A stretch of 34,131 nt of DNA from Gemmatimonadota bacterium (lineage in GTDB: Bacteria > Latescibacterota > UBA2968 > UBA8231), in the NCBI GenBank assembly GCA_018673255.1, contig JABHDC010000139.1, forward strand, positions 1 through 34,131. Reading direction: 5' to 3'. Below are positions 1 to 7,693 of the stretch, in pieces (position 1 is the first letter of the stretch; each line of letters begins with the position of its first letter). Position numbers and translations under genes: made by a program. The notes below the pieces were generated by a model. It was not told the DNA's origin and searched no databases. It saw nothing but the letters and a program-made list of their open reading frames with translations.

Positions 1-345
1 AGGATCTTCGGTAGTCAGGTTGAGCCAGACGAAGGTGGCTTCGATCTGGTTTTCACCGGTCCGGGTCCAGCTGCCGTGGGCGGTGGCGTGCGGATTGGTC
101 GTTTCATGCGAGTCGTTGGCGATGACCGTCCCGTCGGCGAGGAAAGTGGGGGTCATGACGACTTCGGGAAAAGGGGCCGTGGACGGATCGTCGGGTACGG
201 CCTTGCCGAACCAGGAACCCACGGCCAGCTCGCCGCTCAGATCCTGCTGAGCATAGCCGCTGCTGGAGCCTGTACTCAGGGCAATGGCCAGGAGGAAGGT
301 AATGGTCGCTTTCTTAGAATTACTCACATTGGCTGAAGAAATCAT
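1..345 (-). CDS. Secreted hypothetical protein, N-terminal part (cut by window edge)
   Basis: The reading frame is open from an ATG at 345-343 to the window edge (115 codons seen, no stop), so the gene is partial. The first 32 residues form a signal peptide: a Lys-Lys n-region, a hydrophobic core (ITFLLAIALS) and a small-residue end (GYAQQ), so export is likely. The mature part starts SGELAVGSWFGKAVP and contains TPTFLADGTVIANDS and AHGSWTRTG. This pattern recalls short uncharacterised secreted proteins of environmental bacteria that assess a value against a threshold-like beta fold; I cannot name a function. An AAGGAA ribosome binding site lies 5 bases before the ATG and fixes the start. Nothing upstream suggests an operon partner. 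Confidence 0.75.
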   Translation of the reverse strand, partial: MISSANVSNSKKATITFLLAIALSTGSSSGYAQQDLSGELAVGSWFGKAVPDDPSTAPFPEVVMTPTFLADGTVIANDSHETTNPHATAHGSWTRTGENQIEATFVWLNLTTEDP

Positions 346-399
346 AAGTTCCTTTCTGAAACGTGGAAGTTGCAGTGTAGATTGAGGATGCGGCGAATG

Positions 400-660
400 T
401 CAATGGGTCGAAACGGCCATATTTCTATTTTTGTGGCATGCGTTTTGCCCGTCCCGGTGGCGCAGAGGAAGCATAAACGACATTGTCGATTGTCTGAGCA
501 AGGGTTTCGGGCTTGCTTGAGGGAGGAGGGTGTCCAGCTTGCCTGAAATGTAATCCACGTACTGCTCTGCCGATTCTATCTCGTCAAATACCCACTGCGA
601 GGTGTACCTGAAGTCGGGAGCCAGGAGGGGTGCAAGCCCGTCCACCGATAGGGTATTCAT
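400..660 (-). pseudogene. Truncated NTF2/SnoaL-like protein
   Basis: The segment starting at the ATG at 660-658 (MNTLSVDGLAPLLAPDF) reads as the start of a small NTF2-like fold protein: a helix with DGLAPLLAPDFRYTSQWV, then EIESAEQYVDYISGKLDTL. After about 55 residues the sequence turns into non-descript residues (SFMLPLRHRDGQNACHKN) and stops at about 86 residues. Family members are usually about 110-130 residues, so the C-terminal beta-sheet half seems lost. The frame extends upstream to another ATG at 753, but those 31 residues look non-coding. It lies just downstream of a transposase remnant on the same strand, consistent with an old rearrangement. NTF2-like membership is my inference from the N-terminal pattern; function unknown. 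Confidence 0.45.
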
Positions 661-789
661 GATCCGCTGCCGGTGGCCCGCGTGCTGGTCTGGATCGTCT
701 TCGATCGTGGGCTGATGCGGGCTGGCCACGGCGATCTCTTGTGGCTTGGGCACAGTGGTGTCCTCTGCGAGCGTCCACTGCGACGTCGC

Positions 790-1035
790 TCAGGCGACCT
801 CATCGAATTCGAGTTGGCGATCCAGGTGGGCCGGCGCGATGGGTGGGGCTCTGGATGGCAGGCCGACCGCGTGGAGAAATGCCTCAATCGCAGAAGGCGC
901 AGTGAGGGCAGCAATGATGGAGACCAGAGGTCTCTTACATCTGCCCGGCGCAGCTGGGGCAAACGCTAACGTCGTACTGGAAAACTCTTGAGAGCAACTT
1001 CGCCCAGGAAACGCGATGAGTGCGTTGCCCCCTGC
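790..1035 (-). pseudogene. IS91-type transposase, C-terminal remnant with frameshift
   Basis: Two adjacent minus-strand frames together give the typical end of an IS91-family (Y2) transposase. The upstream frame reads VSWAKLLSRVFQYD followed by VSVCPSCAGQM, the zinc-ribbon CPxC motif, and hits a TAA at 937-935. The next frame continues with RPLVSIIAALTAPSAIEAFL, then HAVGLPSRAPPIAPA, and ends LEFDEVA with a stop at 790. The catalytic HUH and tyrosine region is absent and nothing recognisable precedes about 1035, so only the last 80 or so codons survive. It is inactive. It marks an old insertion between the NTF2-like fragment and the Ldh-family gene. Family assignment rests on the CPSCAG zinc motif and the APP-x-APA tail. 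Confidence 0.7.
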
Positions 1036-1264
1036 CGCATCATGCTCACAACCTTCGGCCTGCGTCAACGTACTCGGCCCGGGAACGATCTGGGCCCGAT
1101 CGGGGCAGGCCTCGCCGGTCCCCGCCCGGGAAGATTCGTGAGATATCCGGAGCAGAATGGTCACCGAGGATCAGGCGCCCATGCGGCGACGGTCGGGCAT
1201 CGTATCTTCAGAGCCATCGACATCCCTATCCTACTCAACAGATCAAGCAAAGAAGAAGAGACGC

Positions 1265-2266
1265 GTGGCCAAGTTTCGTAACTATCCGCCCACTCACGGA
1301 ATCCGCGTGCCGGCGGATCATCTCGAAGACATCGTGCGTGACATGCTCCTCTCCGTCGACATGGATGACGGTTCGGCGACGTTGGTGGCAAAGCTGCTGG
1401 TGGCCAATGATCGTCGCTGCGTCTTCAGTCACGGCTCGAAGAAGCTGAGTGAATATCTCGAGCAGACGCGGGCCGGGGTCGTCAATCCACAACCGAAGAT
1501 CAAAGTGGAGCGCGATGAGGCAGCGACAGCCGTCATCGACGGCGATGGGGGGCTGGGGCACATGGCCTGCCATCGTGGCATGGAGATGGCCATCGAGAAA
1601 GCGAAACAATACGGCGTGTCCTCCGTGACGACGTACAACCATTACCATTTTGGTTCGGCGGGGAAGTGGTCGCGTATGGCACTGGAGCACGATTGCATCG
1701 GCATGGCCGCTTCGTCCCACCGATTTCACCCCAATCCTCAGGGCATGGTGACCAGTGCGGCGGGATCTTCACCGATCAGCATTGCGATTCCTGCCAATGA
1801 GCAGCCGCCTCTGGTGCTGGATATGGGTGGTAACATGGTGCCGGCAACGGAGCACAACATGGAGCACAACCCGGGCGCCGTGTTCAAGGGCCTGGGAATG
1901 GGCACCATCATCGTCAGTCTCGGTGGTATTCTGTCCGGGATCTATCGGCCTGAAGTGCAGAAGCCGGCCAGCCGCTGGGAGTCAAATCAAGGATCCCATT
2001 TGACGGTCTGGGATGTGGCTCACTTCGCCGATGTGGATGTCTTCAAGGCGGAGATGGATCGTTATATCGGCGAAGCCCGCGCCACCAAGCCACTGCCCGG
2101 CATGGACCGAACCGAGTTGGCCGGTGGTCTGGAGTGGGCGTGGGAGCAGGAGTCCGACGAACTGGGCATCATCATCAGTGATGAACACAGGGAATTCCTG
2201 CAGGAGCACGCCGATGAGTGCGGCGTGCTGATGAGCTTCGAGCAATTCGAGCGCAGCAGATTTTGA
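1265..2266 (+). CDS. Ldh family (malate/L-lactate/ureidoglycolate dehydrogenase type) oxidoreductase
   Basis: A 333-residue member of the Ldh_2 (type 2 malate/L-lactate dehydrogenase) family, NAD(P)H-dependent oxidoreductases of 2-hydroxy acids with a fold unlike classical LDH. Visible family features are the N-terminal helical segment with DDGSATLVAKLLVANDRR, the HGSKKLSEY stretch, DGDGGLGHMAC, the substrate/cofactor region SVTTYNHYHFGSAGKWSRMA (the family usually has N-S-x-H-F-G), and NGxM-like LVLDMGGNMVPA. The C-terminal VWDVAHFADVDVFKAEMD is also typical. The frame opens at 1157, but the first 36 residues look non-coding. GTG at 1265, behind a GAAGAAGAGA purine tract, gives a normal N-terminus. 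The NSRH triad region reads NHYHFG, so activity could differ. Substrate unknown. The gene stands alone, convergent with the next one. Confidence 0.8.
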   Translation: MAKFRNYPPTHGIRVPADHLEDIVRDMLLSVDMDDGSATLVAKLLVANDRRCVFSHGSKKLSEYLEQTRAGVVNPQPKIKVERDEAATAVIDGDGGLGHMACHRGMEMAIEKAKQYGVSSVTTYNHYHFGSAGKWSRMALEHDCIGMAASSHRFHPNPQGMVTSAAGSSPISIAIPANEQPPLVLDMGGNMVPATEHNMEHNPGAVFKGLGMGTIIVSLGGILSGIYRPEVQKPASRWESNQGSHLTVWDVAHFADVDVFKAEMDRYIGEARATKPLPGMDRTELAGGLEWAWEQESDELGIIISDEHREFLQEHADECGVLMSFEQFERSRF

Positions 2267-2347
2267 CCGGCTGGCCCGGTTGAGTGACCCGGGTCCGACG
2301 ACCCTGATGGCCCGGTGGCCGGATCTGGTGAGGCGCTTCCGCCACAG

Positions 2348-3430
2348 TCAGATGATCGTGTTCGGACCTCTGTACTGATAGTCGTCGTCCACGTCGACGG
2401 GCATCTGGTCGGTGAACTGTATGCGCTGGCCGCTGGCGATGGACTGATACAGGGCCAGTCCAAGACCGAGATTCTGCAGGCCATTCAGCCCACTGTTCTC
2501 CGGTTCACCGCCGGAATCGATGGCACCGAGGAAGTCGGCAAGTTCGCGATCGTAGGCCAGAGAGTCAGCCGCTTCGATCGGCTTGGGTTCCTCACCCGGT
2601 TCATGCAGCCAGACGGGCCCTGTCCAGTCGGTGAATCGGAGCGTGCCCGTCGTACCAGCGACCCAGGTGCCGCCGCCATCGTAACCAACCCAGCTGCCCA
2701 TGCGACAGGTGGCACTGGCGCCACCGGCAAACTCCAGCACCGCCTGCAGCACGATGGGGCTCACGTGACCGGCACCCTCAATGCGGCCTGAGGCCGTGGC
2801 GGACGCGTAGCACAGTTCACCCAGCAGTGTGCGCGTGAAATCCAGCTCGTGCACGACCCCTTCCAGAATATTCCCACCTGAATAGCGCGTATCGATACGC
2901 CACGGACGGCCACCATCTGCCTCGGCTCCGGCAGTCTCGATGGTGCGGCGTCCGGCAGCGCCGCCACGAATGACCTGTGCAAAGGCGGGCGTACCGATCA
3001 CGCCCTCTTCGACGAGCCGACGCGTGGTGAGGAAAGCACCCCAGAATCGGAGGGTGTGACCGATGGCGAGCTTGACGCCGGCTTGTGAACACGCGTTGAT
3101 CATCCGCCGAGCCTGTCCCAGGGTCAGGGCCATGGGTTTTTCGCACAGGACGTGCTTGCCGGCGGCAGCGATCAGGTCCACCGTGTCCACATGGGTGAAA
3201 GTGGGGGTACAGACGACGATGGCATCTACATCCGATCGTTGCAGCAGATCATCGATCTGTCCGCTCAATGCCACGGCTCCGTCACCGGCGAGGGCAGCCT
3301 TTTCGGCGGCAGCTTCCTGGTTCGTATCGAAGACGGCCCGCACACTTGCTGTCTCACAGCGTCCGATCGCATCGACCCACACCTTGCCCATGCGACCGCA
3401 GCCAATGATCCCCATTCCCAAACCAACCAT
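2348..3430 (-). CDS. Gfo/Idh/MocA family NAD(P)-dependent oxidoreductase
   Basis: A 360-residue two-domain dehydrogenase. The N-terminal Rossmann fold shows GIIGCGRMG at about residues 5-13 (GxGxxG), and the signature CEKPM at about residue 95 supplies the catalytic lysine. GHTLRFWGAF, a tract rich in small residues (GGAAGRR) and EGVVHELDFTRTLLG (the HxxD-like metal-free catalytic His/Asp region) follow in the beta-sheet domain. Known relatives oxidise myo-inositol, scyllo-inositol, glucose-fructose and many other sugars or polyols. ATG at 3430 sits behind GAGGCGGGTGAGT; the frame extends to 3502 but that stretch is not family-like. It is divergent from the glycosidase-like gene at 3520 with 89 bases between starts, so the two probably share a control region. 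The substrate is not predictable. Confidence 0.88.
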   Translation of the reverse strand: MVGLGMGIIGCGRMGKVWVDAIGRCETASVRAVFDTNQEAAAEKAALAGDGAVALSGQIDDLLQRSDVDAIVVCTPTFTHVDTVDLIAAAGKHVLCEKPMALTLGQARRMINACSQAGVKLAIGHTLRFWGAFLTTRRLVEEGVIGTPAFAQVIRGGAAGRRTIETAGAEADGGRPWRIDTRYSGGNILEGVVHELDFTRTLLGELCYASATASGRIEGAGHVSPIVLQAVLEFAGGASATCRMGSWVGYDGGGTWVAGTTGTLRFTDWTGPVWLHEPGEEPKPIEAADSLAYDRELADFLGAIDSGGEPENSGLNGLQNLGLGLALYQSIASGQRIQFTDQMPVDVDDDYQYRGPNTII

Positions 3431-3519
3431 ACTCACCCGCCTCTGTTGTGTTGTGACGCGACCCACCCAATCAAGTGGGCAATCGGCAATCAACGGTGAC
3501 ATCGTCGAAAGGTCAAAAC

Positions 3520-4812
3520 GTGGCTGATAACTGGCGCGTCGGGATCTATCTGGGAACAGACGTGATCCTGCAACACCCCGACTACCTGAGGCAATTACAA
3601 TCTCAGATCGGCCTGACGACGGTCGTGCTCTCCTTTACTGGGGACCTGCCGGAGGACGTTCGACGCAAGTCGCCCTTCGCTCAATCACCGCCGACGGAAG
3701 AGCAACTGACCGATCTGGTCATGAAGCACATGGACGGGCAACCGGTGGATCCCCGTGAATTCGCGCGAGCGCAGGATTCGATGGGCCCCGGACTGGGCGC
3801 CCGTGGCGATGATGAGTCGTATCGGGCGGCGATCGCCACGTTGCGTGAGCTGGGCCTGGATGTGTGGCTCTGTGGGAGCTCATGGACGATCCGGCGTCTG
3901 ATGTTCTGTCCGTCCCGCTCCCAGACAGGCGACTGGTTCGAGGCCGTCTATCGCTATTGGGCCAAGGAATACGACATCGATGCCCTGGACCTGACCCATG
4001 CCCGTTATCCTATGGGCAGTTTCCCCCTGGGGCTATTCGGCTGCACGTGCACCCACTGCCAGATGAAGGCAGCAGAGATGGGCTACGACATGCCGGCCAT
4101 GCTTGCCGGTCTGCGGGCCGTGGGCGAGCGGCTGCGCGAGTTGGACGGGGGCCGACTGGGTGAGTGTGTGCGCCTCGGCATCGGCTTCTTCGATGTCGTG
4201 CAGGCCCTGGACCTGTCTTCGTCCGTGCTGGACTGGTTCCGATTCCGTTGTGAACTGCTCAGGACCCAACTGACACGATACCGGAATGCCGTCCATGCTG
4301 AATCGGGCGGCCGGATTCTGTGCGGGGGAGACACCTTCCCGGCGTCCATGTCACTGACGGCGGGTCACGATCATCGGCGCTGGGCGGATCATTTCGACTT
4401 CGCCAGTCCCCTCGTGTCTCACATCTCCGCCTTCGTCGTCAACACTCTCGTGGAGTGGGCGCAATTCCTGCAGGAGCAGGTCGGTCCGGAACTTGATGAA
4501 GCGGATGCTCTGGCGACGATCTATCGCTTCTGCGGTTATGACGGCATGGGCCTGCCCGAGTCCTACGACGAGATCAATATTGAGGCGGCAGGGACGCTGG
4601 CCGAGCGTGTGCCGGTGGCGGATCTGGTGATTCGCGATCTGGCCAAAGCAAAGCTGTTTCTGCCCCCACAGACGCCCAGTTTTCCGATCATTCACGGGGA
4701 AGGCTGGCAGCGGGACACCATCGACACGATCGTCGGTGCGGCCCAGCGTCTGGGCCACGATGGCGTGATTTGGCAGGGGACGTCTGAGCTGGTCGACTAT
4801 GATCTGAACTGA
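3520..4812 (+). CDS. TIM-barrel glycosidase-like hypothetical protein
   Basis: A 430-residue soluble protein that reads as a (beta/alpha)8 barrel: short beta-strands such as WRVGIYLG, TTVVLSF, DVWLCGSSW, DALDLTHARYPMG and GILCGGDTF alternate with helices. A Cys pair motif FGCTCTHC (about residues 170-177) followed by a helix with MGYDMPAMLAGL is a feature of unclassified glycosidase-like families in environmental genomes. No clear catalytic Glu pair can be assigned. No signal peptide is present, so it is cytoplasmic. I chose GTG at 3520, 8 bases after AAAGG; the frame opens at 3475. It starts the plus-strand block that continues with a Gfo/Idh/MocA enzyme and a mannonate-dehydratase-like enzyme, suggesting a role in sugar breakdown. 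Not recognised as a named family. Confidence 0.7.
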   Translation: MADNWRVGIYLGTDVILQHPDYLRQLQSQIGLTTVVLSFTGDLPEDVRRKSPFAQSPPTEEQLTDLVMKHMDGQPVDPREFARAQDSMGPGLGARGDDESYRAAIATLRELGLDVWLCGSSWTIRRLMFCPSRSQTGDWFEAVYRYWAKEYDIDALDLTHARYPMGSFPLGLFGCTCTHCQMKAAEMGYDMPAMLAGLRAVGERLRELDGGRLGECVRLGIGFFDVVQALDLSSSVLDWFRFRCELLRTQLTRYRNAVHAESGGRILCGGDTFPASMSLTAGHDHRRWADHFDFASPLVSHISAFVVNTLVEWAQFLQEQVGPELDEADALATIYRFCGYDGMGLPESYDEINIEAAGTLAERVPVADLVIRDLAKAKLFLPPQTPSFPIIHGEGWQRDTIDTIVGAAQRLGHDGVIWQGTSELVDYDLN

Positions 4813-4848
4813 TTGATGATCTGAATTGATCTATGACTTGAGCTGATG
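4798..4848 (+). repeat. Three 17-base tandem repeats over the stop codon
   Basis: Copies start at 4798, 4815 and 4832. Copy 1 encodes the last residues Tyr-Asp-Leu-Asn and the stop of the upstream gene. Copies 2 and 3 read Asp-Asp-Leu-Asn-stop and Tyr-Asp-Leu-Ser-stop in their own registers. Differences between copies fall mostly at third codon positions (GAT/GAC, AAC/AAT) or at the first base of Leu codons. Confidence 0.6.
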
Positions 4849-4891
4849 AGATTTGACTCATACAACCACTATCTGACGAGGAAAAGACTCC

Positions 4892-5983
4892 ATGGCACCC
4901 AAGTATCGAGTTGGCGTGATCGCCTCAGGCCGCATCGCGCGTGAGCACGGTCGAGGCTGGGCTGAATGCGAACACACAGAGATCGTTGCCTGCGCCGACG
5001 CCCATCCTGAAGCCCTGGCGTCCTTCGCCGAGGACTTCAATGTGAAGTCGACGTATCTGGACTATCGCGAGATGATGGAAAAAGAGAATCTCGATATGGT
5101 GAGCGTTTGCTCATGGGATCCACAGCACGCGGAGATGACCATCGCCGCCGCGGCCTATCGTCCGAAGGTCGTCCTGGTCGAGAAGCCGATGGCGATCTCG
5201 CTGGGTGAAGGTGAGATGATGATCATCGCCTGCAAGCGCAATGATGTGAAGCTGGCTGTCGGCCACCAACGACGCTTTCTCTCCTCCTGGACCGAGGCCC
5301 GGCGGCTGATTGCCGACGGAGCGATCGGCGAGGTCGAGCGCCTGTGGACGGGTGTGCGCGCGGGGATGATGAACACGGGCACACACGGCATCGACTGTCA
5401 GGCTTATGTGATGAGTGATTGTGCGGCGGAGTGGGTCATGGGATCTGTCGAACGGAAGACCGACCATCACATCTTCGGTCATCGAGTCGAAGATCGTTGC
5501 AGTGGCCTCATCGGCTACGCCAATGGTGCGACCGGCGTCATCGAGAATGAGTTGTCGGGAAAATACATGGTCGGTGCCGTCATCTATGGCACGAAGGGCA
5601 TGATGGACGTGCAGGGAAACACGCTCAAATACATGACCGAAGACAAAGCGGGCTGGCAGGTCTTTGATCCGACGGACAAGGACGAGAGTGGTTATGGCCG
5701 CGCCTTCATCGACCAGGCCTACGGAATCTGTGAATGGGTCGAGGGCAAGGTGGAGGACTATCGTGGTACGGGTGAGAAGGGCAAGGCGGCGTTGGAGGTG
5801 ATGATGGCTGTGTACGAGTCAGCTCGTGTCCACGAAAAGGTGCTACTGCCGTTGCAGACGCGGGCCAACCCGCTGGACGTGGCCGTCGAAGAAGGGCGTA
5901 TCCCAGTGGAACGACCGGGATGGTGGGACGAACGCTCGTTCCTGGTGCGTGGCGAAGACATGAGTTGGATGAAGGACAAGTAG
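4892..5983 (+). CDS. Gfo/Idh/MocA family oxidoreductase
   Basis: A 363-residue member of the same superfamily as the gene at 2348-3430, but from a different branch. The nucleotide-binding loop reads GVIASGRIA (residues about 8-16), so the first Gly pair of GxGxxG is replaced by Ala-Ser, which is common in divergent members. The catalytic VEKPM follows at about residue 97 and GHQRRFLSSW at about 124. The C-terminal domain has GTHGIDCQAYVM in place of the usual GxHxxD segment, and INELSGKYM-like strands. The start ATG has GAGGAAAA 8 bases before it. Twelve bases separate its stop from the mannonate-dehydratase-like gene downstream, so the two are probably cotranscribed and consecutive in one pathway. 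NAD(P) use is inferred; substrate unknown. Confidence 0.87.
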   Translation: MAPKYRVGVIASGRIAREHGRGWAECEHTEIVACADAHPEALASFAEDFNVKSTYLDYREMMEKENLDMVSVCSWDPQHAEMTIAAAAYRPKVVLVEKPMAISLGEGEMMIIACKRNDVKLAVGHQRRFLSSWTEARRLIADGAIGEVERLWTGVRAGMMNTGTHGIDCQAYVMSDCAAEWVMGSVERKTDHHIFGHRVEDRCSGLIGYANGATGVIENELSGKYMVGAVIYGTKGMMDVQGNTLKYMTEDKAGWQVFDPTDKDESGYGRAFIDQAYGICEWVEGKVEDYRGTGEKGKAALEVMMAVYESARVHEKVLLPLQTRANPLDVAVEEGRIPVERPGWWDERSFLVRGEDMSWMKDK

Positions 5984-5995
5984 AGGGGAATCCAC

Positions 5996-6967
5996 ATGCG
6001 CATTCAGGATCAGTTGCGGCACGACAATGTCAACGACGACAACCTGGCCTTCTATCGGGCCATCGGTGTGGACGACCTGACGATCTATCCACCGCCATTC
6101 GGTCACCATGGTGATCTGACGACGCGGCAGGAGATGGCCGACTATCTCAAGACCGTGCGCAAGAAGGCTGAGAATCATGGTCTGGTCTTCACCAACATCG
6201 CCCTGTCCGGACCGGATGAGATCACGCTGGCTCAACCGTCGCGTGATGCGAAGATCGACGAGTGGTGTGAGATGCTGCGCGCCATGGGAGATGCGGGCGT
6301 GCCGACGTTGGGCTACAACTTCAAACCCATCGGCAATTTTCGAACGACCTCAGCAGTCGGTCGGGGCGGCGTCAAGTATTCGACCTTCGACTACGAGGAG
6401 TGGGAGCGCACACAGAAGGAGTACCCGGACAGGCAGATCGATGAAGCGGGGATGTGGGCGAATATCGAGTACTTCCTAAAACGGGTGATTCCCGTTGCCG
6501 AAGAGAGCGGTGTGCGCATGGCACTGCATCCGGATGACCCACCGATTCCTGAGCCGATGGGTGGTGCCGGTCGCATCGTGTCGACGCTGGATCAATACGA
6601 GCGGATTTTTTCGCTCGCCCCGAGCGACTCGAATGCGATGCTGTTCTGTCAGGGCTGTGTGACGGAGATGGAGAACGACGATGTGTATGAGGGTATCCGG
6701 CGCATCGGTTCGCAGGGCAAGATCGTCTACGTGCATTTCCGCAATGTGAAGGGCACGGGGAAGTATTTCGAGGAGGTCTTTTGCGACGAAGGCGATGTGG
6801 ACATGCACCGGGCCATGTCGATCTACAAGGAAGTCGGCTTCAATGGTCCCTTCATGATGGATCATACGCCCGTGATTCCCGGTGACGACAATCTGTCACG
6901 TGTGGGCCACGCGTTGGCGACGGGGTATATCCGGGCTTGTATCGATGCGGTGTATGGTCGCAGGTGA
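5996..6967 (+). CDS. Mannonate dehydratase-like TIM-barrel enzyme (UxuA family)
   Basis: A 323-residue xylose-isomerase-like barrel with the UxuA signature set: HPDDPP at 178-183, a Cys in LFCQGCV at about 218, HFRNVKGT at 247-254, FCDEGDVDM at 262-270 and MMDHTP at 287-292. In E. coli UxuA the equivalent His, Cys, His and Asp side chains bind Mn2+ and dehydrate D-mannonate to 2-keto-3-deoxygluconate. Family members here are shorter than classical UxuA (about 390) and may act on another aldonate. AGAGGGGA lies 7 bases before ATG. It is probably the last gene of the operon with the preceding Gfo/Idh/MocA gene. A paralogue lies at 28426-29490. UxuA-type fold and metal chemistry are solid; the substrate is inferred. 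Confidence 0.82.
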   Translation: MRIQDQLRHDNVNDDNLAFYRAIGVDDLTIYPPPFGHHGDLTTRQEMADYLKTVRKKAENHGLVFTNIALSGPDEITLAQPSRDAKIDEWCEMLRAMGDAGVPTLGYNFKPIGNFRTTSAVGRGGVKYSTFDYEEWERTQKEYPDRQIDEAGMWANIEYFLKRVIPVAEESGVRMALHPDDPPIPEPMGGAGRIVSTLDQYERIFSLAPSDSNAMLFCQGCVTEMENDDVYEGIRRIGSQGKIVYVHFRNVKGTGKYFEEVFCDEGDVDMHRAMSIYKEVGFNGPFMMDHTPVIPGDDNLSRVGHALATGYIRACIDAVYGRR

Positions 6968-6985
6968 TCTGGGGGTCTTCTGTTT

Positions 6986-7006
6986 CCCCGGGCACGTCGG
7001 TGAGAG
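6986..7006 (+). repeat. 21-base inverted copy of a segment of the downstream array
   Basis: This 21-base stretch is the exact reverse complement of 7150-7170 and of 7284-7304 in the downstream repeat units, and one- to few-base variants occur in the third. It begins 19 bases after the stop of the mannonate-dehydratase-like gene. A transcript running on from that gene could pair this arm with the first or second unit. Confidence 0.85.
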
Positions 7007-7055
7007 CGCTCGAGGCGGACGTCTCTTGTTGGCAGGAGGCTGAAGCAGTGAGTTT

Positions 7056-7219
7056 GGCTGAATGACTGGCGTGCCTCGACCAACTGCGTCGAGTCACTGA
7101 GTCCTTGACGGTGAGATGCGGGGTATGATCGACGTCATGCCTCTCGCTTCTCTCACCGACGTGCCCGGGGAGCTTAGACGCCCTGCATTGGTTGATACGG
7201 GGCTGGTCTGTAAGTGGGG
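7056..7219 (+). repeat. Structured intergenic repeat, copy 1
   Basis: First full unit. It contains a small stem (7088-7093 with 7104-7109), then a larger one with an outer arm CGGTGAGA (7109-7116) pairing with TCTCACCG (7151-7158) and an inner arm GGTATGA (7122-7128) pairing with TCATGCC (7135-7141) around a 6-base loop. The unit ends with a segment GGGCTGGTCTGTAAGTGGGG shared with copy 2. No open reading frame of note lies inside. Confidence 0.8.
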
Positions 7220-7354
7220 TTGGATGGCTGGCGTGCCTCGACGGTGAGATGCGGGGTATGATCGACGTCGTGCCTCTCGCTCTCTCTCACCGACGTGCCC
7301 GGGGGGCTGAGACGCCTGGCATTGGCTGATAGAGGGCTGGTCTGTAAGTGGGGT
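7220..7354 (+). repeat. Structured intergenic repeat, copy 2 (internal deletion)
   Basis: Same unit, but lacking the about 27 bases that carry the first small stem; the deletion joins two CCTCGAC-like words. The two-part hairpin is kept: outer arms 7242-7249 and 7285-7292, inner arms 7255-7261 and 7268-7274. The single change in the inner right arm (TCATGCC to TCGTGCC) turns a U-A pair into a U-G pair. Confidence 0.8.
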
Positions 7355-7465
7355 TGGATGGCTGGCGTGCCTCGATTGAACTGCGTCGAGTCACTGAGTC
7401 CTCGACGGTGAGATGCGGGGTATGATCGATGTCATGCCTCTCGCTTCTCTCGCCGACGTGCCTGA
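7355..7465 (+). repeat. Structured intergenic repeat, copy 3 (partial)
   Basis: The third unit has the first stem again (7385-7390 with 7401-7406), the outer arms 7406-7413 and 7448-7455, and the inner arms 7419-7425 and 7432-7438. It loses similarity after GACGTGCCTGAGGCA. The outer right arm change TCTCACCG to TCTCGCCG keeps pairing through a G-U pair. The 175 bases from here to 7640 show no gene that I can support. Confidence 0.78.
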
Positions 7466-7559
7466 GGCAACAGGGGGGCCCTGCATCTGTATCGGTGAAA
7501 GCTCTGGGCAGTGGCTCGGGGCTCAGCGTGGCGAATCTGCTTGCTGGTGGCCTCCACAC

Positions 7560-7693
7560 GGTCCTATCTTGCCGTCAGCGCTCAAAGGGAGCCTCCAGTC
7601 CGCGGCAAGGGTATAACCCACCTTCTGAAGTTGACATAGACCTTCTTTCAGCCTGACTGAAGCGGACAACAGGCGAATCTTGGAAGAGGGTGT
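7560..7693 (+). promoter_or_regulatory. Leader/promoter region shared with the ankyrin gene
   Basis: The sequence before this gene closely resembles that before the ankyrin gene (10105-10214). Common blocks in order are AGTCCGCG, a CCACC/TCCACC word, CCTTCTTTCA at 7641-7650, and GCCTG...GCGGACA...CAGGC at 7651-7675, which can fold as a 5-bp stem. A TTGACA word lies at 7631. A GAGGG ribosome binding site ends at 7690. Shared upstream sequence suggests common regulation, but no factor can be named. Confidence 0.6.

Noticed and set aside
1157..1264. N-terminal extension of the Ldh-family gene from ATG 1157
   Set aside because: The 36 residues (Arg/Ser-rich) do not look like the family; GTG 1265 behind a purine tract gives the normal length.
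7056..7465. CRISPR array
   Set aside because: Only three units of 110-165 bases with internal hairpins and no unique spacers of constant length; no cas genes.
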